Positions 38,033 to 44,639 of a DNA stretch of 64,000 nt are shown in pieces. Each line of letters opens with the position of its first letter. Position 1 is the first letter of the stretch. The notes beneath the pieces were generated by a model. The model made no database searches. It was given only the letters and a program-made list of their open reading frames with translations, and was not told the DNA's origin. This stretch comes from Pasteurella sp030783905. GTDB taxonomy: Bacteria > Pseudomonadota > Gammaproteobacteria > Enterobacterales > Pasteurellaceae. The translations under genes were made by a program, and so were the position numbers. The stretch is from NCBI GenBank assembly GCA_051122655.1, contig CP182107.1:496001-560000 (forward strand), written 5' to 3'.

Positions 38033-38419
38033 ATGAATGAACTATTGGACTTTTACAGAAATATAACTTTTTTTGAAGAATATGATGAAAACTCATTCAT
38101 AGGAAGATGGCTTGATTACTCGGAATGGAATGACAAAGAATATTGGAAATTAGAGAAAGATTTACTGAAAATTGCTCAAATGTATAGAACTACTAATGAA
38201 GTTTTTCCAGATATTTTAATAGGGGTTATGCGTATCATTGAATTATTAATGATACCTAACTGGAATAGTTTTATAATATCTAATTCAGAAAATGTTGATA
38301 TTTATGATAGGTATGAACGATTTAAATATATAATTTCAATACTTTTCAATAATAAAGATGTTAGACTAGATGGCTTTTCATATACAGAAAAGAATGATGA
38401 TGTATTTTATAATGAATAG
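38033..38419 (+). CDS. Probable immunity protein (Imm41-like), no toxin beside it
   Basis: 128 residues, soluble: MNELLDFYRNITFFEEYDEN, SFIGRWLDYSEWNDKEYWKL, and MRIIELLMIPNWNSF. The combination of a YRNIxxFEEY start with a DxEYWKLE segment resembles immunity proteins of the Imm41 type as I remember them; I cannot verify this. It stands behind the tandem repeat with no toxin gene upstream, an orphan antidote. Confidence 0.6.
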   Translation: MNELLDFYRNITFFEEYDENSFIGRWLDYSEWNDKEYWKLEKDLLKIAQMYRTTNEVFPDILIGVMRIIELLMIPNWNSFIISNSENVDIYDRYERFKYIISILFNNKDVRLDGFSYTEKNDDVFYNE

Positions 38420-38564
38420 AAAATTAAAAGTAAGCTAACTTGTAGAAATAATAAAAGTCACGCTTGTATTTTTTTTCTTTGAGATCGTGCCAGAGTCCAC
38501 ACGAGTGCTAGATGTAGGCAGAGTGTCTTGGTGATTATAAAAAGTTAAGGATAGTATTGTTGAT

Positions 38565-38808
38565 ATGAAAGAAAAGACTAAATATTCAATGGAGAATCAC
38601 AGTGATAAAAATAAATTTTTTATTTCTTGGTTAGGATTTTCAATATCATTATATGTTTTTTTATTATGATGTATTTGTCTTAAAGTTTTCTTTTAAGGAG
38701 ACGTTTTTTACTACCTTTATTTTTATTTTGCCATGTTTCATTATTCATTATTTTATATATATAAATGTAGTAAAAAGTCTGAATGCCAAAAAAGAAACAA
38801 TTAAGTGA
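38565..38808 (+). pseudogene. Decayed small membrane protein
   Basis: ATG at 38565 gives 34 residues (KNKFFISWLGFSISLYVFLL is a membrane segment) and stops at 38667-38669. A second frame downstream reads SFKETFFTTFIFILPCFIIH and YFIYINVVKSLNAKKETIK, a second membrane segment and basic tail, to a TGA at 38806-38808. Joined they form a two-helix membrane protein of about 75 residues. A membrane-spanning immunity protein would fit the surroundings, but there is no direct support. Confidence 0.45.
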
Positions 38809-38849
38809 AAGTGTAACATGTAAGAAAATAAAATATTAGGAATGACAGA

Positions 38850-39293
38850 ATGATAAACTATTTAGAAGGAAATATTAACTCATTTATATCTGCATTAGGT
38901 AAAAAAGAAAGTAGTAAAGATATTTTAAAATTAGTAGAAATAATTTCTTCAGATTTTGAAGTGGATGAACTAAGCCATCAAGATGAATACGAGATATATT
39001 ATTTGTTTTATAAGAGAGGTGTTGAATTTTGTTTTAAAAGAATAGGTGAAGAGTATGTCTTATATTCAGTTTTCTTTTTCTTGGTAGAGGTTGATAATTA
39101 TTTTCCATGTCCATTTATTCATGAGTTAATATGTGATCTTAAACACGGATTTTCAATAGAGGATATTATAAAGTTTTTAGGGGAGCCAAATTTTAAAGGT
39201 AGTGGCTGGATAAGATATTCTTATAGTGGAAGAAATATTCATTTTGAATTTAGTGAATCTAGTGAATTATCCCAGATTAGCATTTTTATTTAA
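38850..39293 (+). CDS. Probable immunity protein, unknown family
   Basis: 147 residues, soluble and acidic: MINYLEGNINSFISALGKK, VEIISSDFEVDELSHQDEYE, and the end DIIKFLGEPNFKGSGWIRYS followed by a beta-rich segment. The LGEP...W-I-R-Y motif is seen in several small immunity-type proteins, but I cannot name the family. It has no clear ribosome site; GGAATGAC precedes the ATG closely. No toxin gene lies beside it. Confidence 0.55.
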   Translation: MINYLEGNINSFISALGKKESSKDILKLVEIISSDFEVDELSHQDEYEIYYLFYKRGVEFCFKRIGEEYVLYSVFFFLVEVDNYFPCPFIHELICDLKHGFSIEDIIKFLGEPNFKGSGWIRYSYSGRNIHFEFSESSELSQISIFI

Positions 39294-39330
39294 TAATTTA
39301 GGACTGGGAACGATCTCGTGTCTACACAAG

Positions 39331-39472
39331 TGCGGTTTGATTAAAGCACTTGTCAAAGGCGAGATCTACCTGTGGGAGATTTGATAGAGAAATGGCTCTC
39401 AGGATTGACACTAGTAGAGGGAGCATAAATCAAGAAAAAACATTTAAAATAGGAACATTAGGTGGTGAATAA
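39331..39472 (+). pseudogene. Boundary repeat plus short toxin-region remnant
   Basis: Begins with the boundary repeat (TGCGGTTTGATTAAAGCACT at 39331). One frame then reads DLPVGDLIEKWLSGLTLVEG, a segment like the pretoxin parts of haemagglutinin proteins; another, from the ATG at 39392, reads MALRIDTSRGSINQEKTFKI and ends GTLGGE with a stop overlapping the next ATG (TAATG). The overlap suggests that a toxin end and immunity start are preserved here. Confidence 0.4.
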
Positions 39473-39879
39473 TGGAAATAACTCGATTTAAAATCCTACT
39501 TATTGCCTTGATTATATTAGGTAATGGGTATGTGTTTCTTGGTGAACCAGCTAAAAAACAATTCGCTATAGAAGCAGAAACAAGGCGGATTTATCGCACT
39601 TTAACGACAGAAATTACTCATATGGAGGGTGAGTATAAACAATCGGGGGGACGGGTAATGGATGGGTTTATTTTGACTGTTTTTTTTCCTCATTATTCAG
39701 ATATAGAAAACCGCATTAAGATTTTAGAAAAAATTAAAGAGATGGGATTTGAGTCAAAATATAAAAAATCAAAACCGAGTCTTCATCTTTTTTGTCAAGG
39801 AGAAAGTGGTTTTTTGATCGCAGAAAAACCAGAATTTAGAATAGATTATGAGAAAAAGATGACTTATTGTTTGGAGTAG
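39472..39879 (+). CDS. Membrane-anchored small protein, probable immunity
   Basis: 135 residues. One N-terminal membrane segment (FKILLIALIILGNGYVFLG), no lipobox, then a soluble domain with LTTEITHMEGEYKQSGGRV and RIKILEKIKEMGFESKYKKS and two late cysteines. Its start overlaps the stop of a short remnant (TAATG), like the toxin-immunity joints nearby. The family is not recognised. Periplasmic display of the soluble part is the likely topology. Confidence 0.55.
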   Translation: MEITRFKILLIALIILGNGYVFLGEPAKKQFAIEAETRRIYRTLTTEITHMEGEYKQSGGRVMDGFILTVFFPHYSDIENRIKILEKIKEMGFESKYKKSKPSLHLFCQGESGFLIAEKPEFRIDYEKKMTYCLE

Positions 39880-39931
39880 AAAGAGAAGACAATGATAGGT
39901 GTATTTTCTAATCAGATTTAATTTAAGTATT

Positions 39932-39982
39932 AAAGTGCGGTCAATTTCAAAAAAGTTTTGCTTTGAGAATTGACCGTTTTTT
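39932..39982 (+). repeat. Uptake-signal hairpin element
   Basis: AAGTGCGGT at 39933-39941; CGGTCAATT (39938-39946) pairs with AATTGACCG (39968-39976), then six T. Almost the same as 37770-37820. Confidence 0.8.
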
Positions 39983-39996
39983 ACATGGGAGTGTGA

Positions 39997-40341
39997 AGAC
40001 ACGCCACCTTAGGCAATGTAATCGTATATAAGGTGATTAAGGAATACCCAAATGGGGTTTATGAAGCGAGGGTGCTGATCCCTAACCCGAAAGCGAAAAC
40101 CGATCCTACTGCGCCGAAATTTTTGGAGAAAAGGGGAAAAAATCAAGACAGTGTTTCTATGATGTTTCCAAGAACATGGACAGAGGATAGGTTGAAAGTG
40201 GAGTTGGAGCATGCCTTACGAAATGGTAATAAAGTTGAAGGTTTTGAACGGAAATGGAAGGGGACAACAAAATCTGGTATAGAGATTGAGTAGATTTTTG
40301 ATAAAAGTGGGAATATTAGTACAATTTATCCAATTAAATAA
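39997..40341 (+). pseudogene. EndoU toxin tail with internal stop, 5' truncated
   Basis: From ACGCCACCTTAGGCAATGTA on it matches the EndoU tail of the haemagglutinin fragment: VIKEYPNGVYEARVLIPNP, MMFPRTWTEDRLKVELEH, WKGTTKSGIEIE. TAG at 40291-40293 interrupts it; beyond the stop IFDKSGNISTIYPIK continues to a TAA at 40339-40341. The GGH histidine is also damaged at the left joint (ACGCCACC for GGGCACACC). It is non-functional, but its immunity gene follows intact. Confidence 0.8.
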
Positions 40342-40356
40342 ATTAGAGAGGCTTAA

Positions 40357-40791
40357 GTGAAGTTAATTTTTAAATATAACAGTGATGATATTAAGTTTTT
40401 ATATCCCGTTTGCATACCACAAAAGATGAGTGAGGATAGAGAACGCGATGAATATATATGTATATATGTAAGTTATTTTTGCTCTAGATATTATTCACAG
40501 TATACAAAGAATTATATGTTAGAAGATTTATATAATGACTCAATCACGAATTGTTATATTGGTGTAGATGCCATAGATGCATTGATAGACTATGATAACG
40601 TCAAAATTGGATATTGGCTCTATGAAGATGGGTGTGAACCAGAAGATTATGATCCTGAAGAAACAACCTATGTTGTGATTAGTCGAAAAGAACTTATCTA
40701 TTTATTAGAAAAGTGGGATGAATTTCTCGCTAAACCCATAATCGACCCTCATTACCAAGAAATTATTGACACCAAGGAGGCGTATTTATGA
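40357..40791 (+). CDS. Probable EndoU immunity protein, copy 3
   Basis: 144 residues from a GTG preceded by GAGAGGCTTAA. It resembles copy 1 (36589): MKLIFKYNSDDIKF, AIDALIDYDNVKIGYWLYED, VISRKELIYLLEKWDEF, and the same end IDTKEAYL. The N-terminal half differs strongly while the last about 25 codons are almost identical at DNA level, so the ends act as shared sequence between cassettes. Confidence 0.72.
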   Translation: MKLIFKYNSDDIKFLYPVCIPQKMSEDRERDEYICIYVSYFCSRYYSQYTKNYMLEDLYNDSITNCYIGVDAIDALIDYDNVKIGYWLYEDGCEPEDYDPEETTYVVISRKELIYLLEKWDEFLAKPIIDPHYQEIIDTKEAYL

Positions 40792-40985
40792 CCGTGATTG
40801 TGGGTGGACATTCCACCTTAGGTAATATTCGGGTGGATCGAGTATTACAAACCTATAAAAATGGCGTGTATATTGCACAAATTTCCGTATGGGATAGCGA
40901 CACCAATCAATATATTGCCAAAACCAATAACAACGGCGAAATGCTCATGTTTCCTACTAGACAAACCAAGTGGATGATTTTTTAG
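40788..40985 (+). pseudogene. EndoU toxin domain truncated by an internal deletion
   Basis: The first about 56 residues (MTVIVGGHSTLGNIRVDRVL and on to NNNGEMLMFP) match 37011-37361 almost perfectly, with the same ribosome site and ATGA overlap. Then TTTCCTACTAGACAAACCAA jumps to sequence that in the other copy lies about 45 bases further on, in another frame, giving TRQTKWMIF and a stop. The catalytic C-terminal half is lost. The joint leads into a CYSHSSYY tail. Confidence 0.75.
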
Positions 40986-41212
40986 GTTTAATGGGCTTTA
41001 ATGAAAACACGGGTAGTACTGGTTGGATTTGTTATTCGCATAGTAGTTATTATGCGGAAGTACTGGATGCAAAAAAAGAATGGGAAGAAAGAGAAAAATT
41101 TATACAAATTTGGGGAATGCCAAATTCAAATAAGCGCAATCCATCTTCACCTAAATTAGTTAAGCCAATGAATAGTAAAGAGCCGGGAGGACATGATGAA
41201 AATCCATTTTAA
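40970..41212 (+). CDS. CYSHSSYY toxin tail, copy 3 (divergent)
   Basis: 80 residues: MGFNENTGSTGWICYSHSSY, YAEVLDAKKEWEEREKFIQI, then NPSSPKLVKPMNSKEPGG and HDENPF. It is clearly the same family as 30111 and 32557 but at much lower identity, which shows which positions matter: NE.TG.T.W.CYSHSSYYAEV, a tryptophan-glycine, NP.SPKLV.P.NS and a C-terminal phenylalanine. It overlaps the following lipoprotein by 17 bases (ATGAAAATCCATTTTAA). It begins inside the truncated EndoU ORF. Confidence 0.6.
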   Translation: MDDFLGLMGFNENTGSTGWICYSHSSYYAEVLDAKKEWEEREKFIQIWGMPNSNKRNPSSPKLVKPMNSKEPGGHDENPF

Positions 41213-41465
41213 ACTAATCTATATCAGTCTGTTTTTATTATCAGGTTGCTATCCTTGTAAATTCTTGGATTGGAATTGTAATCAAAGTATCTCGGATACA
41301 AAAAGGTATAAAGCCTCTCTTTTGTGTGAAAAAGAGCAACAAAAAGTTGCAAAAGAAATATTAAAGGGAAAATACACAGAAGATATCGATATTTACATTA
41401 TAGATAAGTGCATTATTTCTAATGGGGAATATAAATTTATTTCAGATTCTAAATTTAAACAATAA
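41196..41465 (+). CDS. Small lipoprotein, probable immunity to CYSHSSYY tail (family C)
   Basis: 89 residues, lipoprotein signal MKIHFKLIYISLFLLSGC, then YPCKFLDWNCNQSISDTKRY, CEKEQQKVAKEILKGKYTED and DKCIISNGEYKF. The ATG at 41196 gives the same 17-base overlap with the toxin stop as in the two other cassettes; an ATG one codon earlier is possible. The DW.(M/C)NC and cysteine pattern recalls family B (32834), so B and C may be distant homologues. Confidence 0.72.
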   Translation: MKIHFKLIYISLFLLSGCYPCKFLDWNCNQSISDTKRYKASLLCEKEQQKVAKEILKGKYTEDIDIYIIDKCIISNGEYKFISDSKFKQ

Positions 41466-41492
41466 ATAGTTTTTTCATTATGGATAAATAAG

Positions 41493-41545
41493 AAAAGTGC
41501 GGTCAATTTCGGAAACGTTTTACTTTGATAAATTAAGTGCTTTTT
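41493..41545 (+). repeat. Degenerate uptake-signal element
   Basis: AAGTGCGGT at 41495-41503 with the usual AATTTCGGAAACGTTTTACT context, but the 3' arm is changed (AATTAAGTGC), so the hairpin is weak. Confidence 0.6.
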
Positions 41546-41571
41546 CGTATAAGCTTAAGTAGGAAAAATAT

Positions 41572-41871
41572 AGTGAAAATATTTATTAAAAACGGCATTG
41601 TCATTTTATTTCTATTGGGAATCGTTTCTTGTACCCCTCAAATGACAAGAAATGTCTGGAATGGTGTGTACTCTGATCATGCAGCAACAGAAGAATATAA
41701 TAGAAAAAGAGATGAATTTTATGCTAAAGAAACCTCGGAAAAAAAAGAATTAAGGAAAAAAATACTGAAATTTGTTTAAAGATTTCTGGTGGGGAAAAAG
41801 AGAGTAAAGAAACCTGGGATGAAAATATTTTTCTGACATGTATGAAGAAAAGAGGAAGTGCAGTTCCTTAA
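41572..41871 (+). pseudogene. Lipoprotein with a frameshift in an A run
   Basis: GTG at 41572 gives MKIFIKNGIVILFLLGIVSC with a lipobox (IVSC), then TPQMTRNVWNGVYSDHAAT and KRDEFYAKETSEKKELRKK. The frame ends at 41779, but after a shift in the A run at about 41754-41762 it continues NTEICLKISGGEKESKETWD and ends MKKRGSAVP at 41871, with cysteines spaced as in the other lipoproteins. A slipped-strand change would restore it. Confidence 0.65.
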
Positions 41872-41957
41872 AAATAAGAAGATTAGATAAAATAGGATAA
41901 TCCTTCTATATCTATGCGGGTTAAACCTAATATTTTTAATACTAAGGAGATGCTTTG

Positions 41958-42242
41958 ATGAAAGCATATATTAGCTTATTCATTATTCTATTCGGTTTAT
42001 ATGGATGTTATATAGGTGAAAATGATAATGGTGTTCCATATATAGGAATAGATTGGAATAGTAATAAATTGGATCAAAGATTATCTTATAAACGAGCAGA
42101 TAGATGCTGGCAAAGAGAAAGAAAAATCGCAGTCTTAAAGCAAGGGAATACACTCTCTGATTCTATAGATAGTGATATTTGGCATAAATGTCTCCTTTCT
42201 GAAGGAAAATACTCATTTGCAAATGATGAGAATTATCAATAG
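41958..42242 (+). CDS. Small lipoprotein, probable immunity protein
   Basis: 94 residues with AAGGAG about 9 bases before the ATG. Signal MKAYISLFIILFGLYGC; mature part YIGENDNGVPYIGIDWNSNK, then RADRCWQRERKIAVLKQG and IDSDIWHKCLLSEGKYSF. The C-W-x-R-E-R-K...D-I-D/W-x-x-x-K-C-L/I...G-K/E-Y-x-F pattern is shared with family C (41196), so it is a further member. Confidence 0.7.
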   Translation: MKAYISLFIILFGLYGCYIGENDNGVPYIGIDWNSNKLDQRLSYKRADRCWQRERKIAVLKQGNTLSDSIDSDIWHKCLLSEGKYSFANDENYQ

Positions 42243-42251
42243 GTTATGTGA

Positions 42252-42326
42252 TTGTATAAGGAATCATATAAAGAGTTTGAGCGTATGTGGGAAAAACTTA
42301 AACATGAGGGATATAATCCATCGTAG
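42252..42326 (+). pseudogene. Short toxin-like C-terminal remnant
   Basis: A TTG-started stretch reading LYKESYKEFERMWEKLKHEG and YNPS. The length and position between two lipoprotein genes suggest the last piece of a toxin tail. Weakly supported. Confidence 0.3.
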
Positions 42327-42369
42327 GCGCAATGAGTCAATCCTATAAATACAAACAAAGAGGAACGTT

Positions 42370-42649
42370 ATGATGAAAACGCATTCTAATATCGTCCTGA
42401 TGATATTAATTTTTCTCCTTACGGGTTGCTATCCTTGTAAATTCTTAGATTGGAATGGTCATCAGTGTTACTGAAACCACATGGTATAACGCATCGGAAA
42501 AATGTGATAATGAGCAAATAAGTGTTGCCAAGGAAAAGTTAAAAGAGAACTTTAATAGAGAAATCCATATTCATATCATCAATCAGTGTCTTGATAACAC
42601 TAATTATCAATTTAACTTAGATCCTCGCTATTCAAACCACAATAAATAG
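42370..42649 (+). pseudogene. Family C lipoprotein, frameshifted
   Basis: MMKTHSNIVLMILIFLLTGC is an intact lipoprotein signal, followed by YPCKFLDWNGHQCY and a stop. In another frame, from about 42455, SVTETTWYNASEKCDNEQI and NREIHIHIINQCLDNTNYQF continue the family C pattern to a TAG at 42647-42649. The TATCCTTGTAAATTCTTRGA stretch is shared with 33164 and 41196. Broken by one shift near 42460. Confidence 0.7.
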
Positions 42650-42674
42650 TGTTGTATGGGATGACTAAGCGAGG

Positions 42675-42730
42675 AAAGTGCGGTCAATTTTGAAAAAGTT
42701 TTGGGCTTTGCGGAATTGGTCGCATTTTTT
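42675..42730 (+). repeat. Uptake-signal hairpin element, right edge of the island
   Basis: AAGTGCGGT at 42676-42684; TGCGGTCAATT (42679-42689) pairs with AATTGGTCGCA (42714-42724) through two G-T pairs, then T. It separates the island from the convergent ABC transporter genes; 42731-42782 has no further feature. Confidence 0.8.
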
Positions 42731-42782
42731 AAAAGTAAAACAGCCTTGTTTTTCATATAGGGGAAAAACAAGGCATTCTTTA

Positions 42783-43817
42783 TTATGGTAATGGATCGAG
42801 TCCATGTAAGATTTGTTGGGCATTTTCTTTGCTTAAATCATAGTGGTAATATTTTTTATAGAAATTTTGGGTTTTTTCTATCATATCTAAATCTTGAAAT
42901 AAGGTCGGATGGAATTTTTGAGCGGCCCATAATACTTGTAATGCTTCTTCAGCACTATAACGATCCCATGGAAAAGTGCCCATTGGGTTGACATAAACAC
43001 GTTGCTGTTTCACCGCACTTATGTTTTGCCATACTGGGTCACTGTGAATTTTCTTTATACCGTCCGCAGCATTAGCACTGCCAATAATAATGACATCGGG
43101 ATTGGCTTTTAAGATCGCTTCCATACTCACTTCAACCAAATTGGCTTGCTCTGGTAGCGCGTTGCGTCCACCCGCTTTCGTAATCCAATCACCAATGATG
43201 GATTTACCGCCATCCACTTTTAGAAGATTATTACTGTTTGCAATGTGTAATACGACTGGCTTTTCTTTTTCAGCAAGAGATTGAGTCCGTTTTTCAACAA
43301 AGGCAATATTGTCTTCTAATTCTTGAATATATTGTTTGGCAATTTGGGGAGCGTTATCGCCAATCACGTTAGCGGTAATTTGAACCGTTTTTTTCAAGCC
43401 CTCAAAGTCTTGAAACATGACCATAACTGGTTTGATGCCGGCTTTGGTTAATTCCTCTTGCATACTACTACTGGAAATTAATGCGACATCTGGACGCTGT
43501 TGGAGGAGTTCTTCCATTTGAATGGTTTGTCCATTGGTTAACGCTGGGACGGTTTTAATACGAGGATAAACTTGATTAAACCATGGATGTTTTTGAATTA
43601 CAGTTGTGGTTGCGACTAATTTATCAGCACCACCGAGCAATAGAATAATTTGATTATTTGCATGCCAAAGTCCCGCAATGCGCGTGACTTGATCAGGGAT
43701 GTCGATCGTGTTGCCCTTTGCATCTTCAATTGTTTTGCTATGTACGAGTGGAGAGACAATAAGCAATACAGATAACAAAATACGCTTGATAGCGTGGTTA
43801 AAATGGTAACTAAACAT
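42783..43817 (-). CDS. ABC importer periplasmic binding protein, MolA/siderophore type
   Basis: 344 residues with a signal peptide (MFSYHFNHAIKRILLSVLLI, cleavage near VHS). The BtuF/FhuD-type fold is seen in IDIPDQVTRIAGLWHANNQI, LLLGGADKLVATTTV, LLQQRPDVALISS and LKANPDVIIIGS. The start at 43815-43817 has GAGGAAC just upstream and excludes 15 residues that overlap the ATPase gene. The gene order permease-ATPase-binding protein equals molB-molC-molA of H. influenzae (molybdate/tungstate); iron chelates are the alternative. The ligand cannot be decided from sequence alone. Confidence 0.8.
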   Translation of the reverse strand: MFSYHFNHAIKRILLSVLLIVSPLVHSKTIEDAKGNTIDIPDQVTRIAGLWHANNQIILLLGGADKLVATTTVIQKHPWFNQVYPRIKTVPALTNGQTIQMEELLQQRPDVALISSSSMQEELTKAGIKPVMVMFQDFEGLKKTVQITANVIGDNAPQIAKQYIQELEDNIAFVEKRTQSLAEKEKPVVLHIANSNNLLKVDGGKSIIGDWITKAGGRNALPEQANLVEVSMEAILKANPDVIIIGSANAADGIKKIHSDPVWQNISAVKQQRVYVNPMGTFPWDRYSAEEALQVLWAAQKFHPTLFQDLDMIEKTQNFYKKYYHYDLSKENAQQILHGLDPLP

Positions 43818-43840
43818 AATGTTCCTCTTTGACAGTGTGA

Positions 43841-44629
43841 TTAAATATGCGTAATTGCACAAATTTTACGTTTTAATGTAGGGACTTCAATTAAACGAAG
43901 ATCCGTGTGATAAAGTGCGATGAGATTTTCTTCGGTAATGATGTCAGTCGCGAAGCCTGTTTGTAATTTCCCCGCAGCGTTTAAAATGGCGACTTTACTT
44001 TGAGGTATACAACTGTGTAATAACATAGGATGATCGGGGTGATGAGTTGTCATGATAATGGTAAAGCCTTGTTCAGAGAGTTCGCGGATCAGTGTCAAGG
44101 TTTTAAAGACGTTCCCGTAATCTAAAGCGGATGTCGGTTCATCAAATAAAATTAACTGGGGCTGCTGTACCAATACTCTTGCTAAATTAACAAGTTGTTT
44201 TTCACCACCACTTAACTGCATATAAACTTTGTTGGTTAAATGTTGTATGCCCAGTTTATGGAGAGCCTCATCCACTAAGGCGAAATCATGACAAGAAGGC
44301 TGATTAAATAGGCCTAAATGAGCCGCTCGGCCTAGTACGACATAATCACTGACTCGATATTGGTAGGTTTGTGGACTTTGCTGTGAAACATAAGCGATTT
44401 TTTGGGCAATTTGTTTTGAGCTTAGTGTATTGATATTTTGATTTTGTAATAAAATCGTGCCTTGATCAGGTGCTAATATGCCTGCAATACAGTTTAATAA
44501 CGTTGATTTTCCTTGCCCATTTGCGCCCAAAATGGTGAGTAATTCACCTTTCGCTAAACTTAAATTAATCCCATTTAAAATAGGCGTTGTTTTGCTATAT
44601 TGAAAATATAAGTGTTCAATTTGTAACAT
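43841..44629 (-). CDS. ABC importer ATPase, FecE/MolC-like
   Basis: 262 residues. Walker A GANGQGKST, Q-loop YVSQQSPQTY, signature QLSGGEKQLVNLARVL, Walker B LILFDEPTSALDYGN and the TTHHPDHP switch region are intact. This is the type II (BtuD/FhuC) importer ATPase. It lies 10 bases after the permease gene and 23 before the binding protein gene. Confidence 0.88.
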   Translation of the reverse strand: MLQIEHLYFQYSKTTPILNGINLSLAKGELLTILGANGQGKSTLLNCIAGILAPDQGTILLQNQNINTLSSKQIAQKIAYVSQQSPQTYQYRVSDYVVLGRAAHLGLFNQPSCHDFALVDEALHKLGIQHLTNKVYMQLSGGEKQLVNLARVLVQQPQLILFDEPTSALDYGNVFKTLTLIRELSEQGFTIIMTTHHPDHPMLLHSCIPQSKVAILNAAGKLQTGFATDIITEENLIALYHTDLRLIEVPTLKRKICAITHI

Positions 44630-44639
44630 ATATACTGCC

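Noticed and set aside
28955..42650. Prophage, integron or insertion-sequence island
   Set aside because: No integrase, transposase, attC-like array, terminal inverted repeats or phage genes were found; all genes fit toxin and immunity modules.
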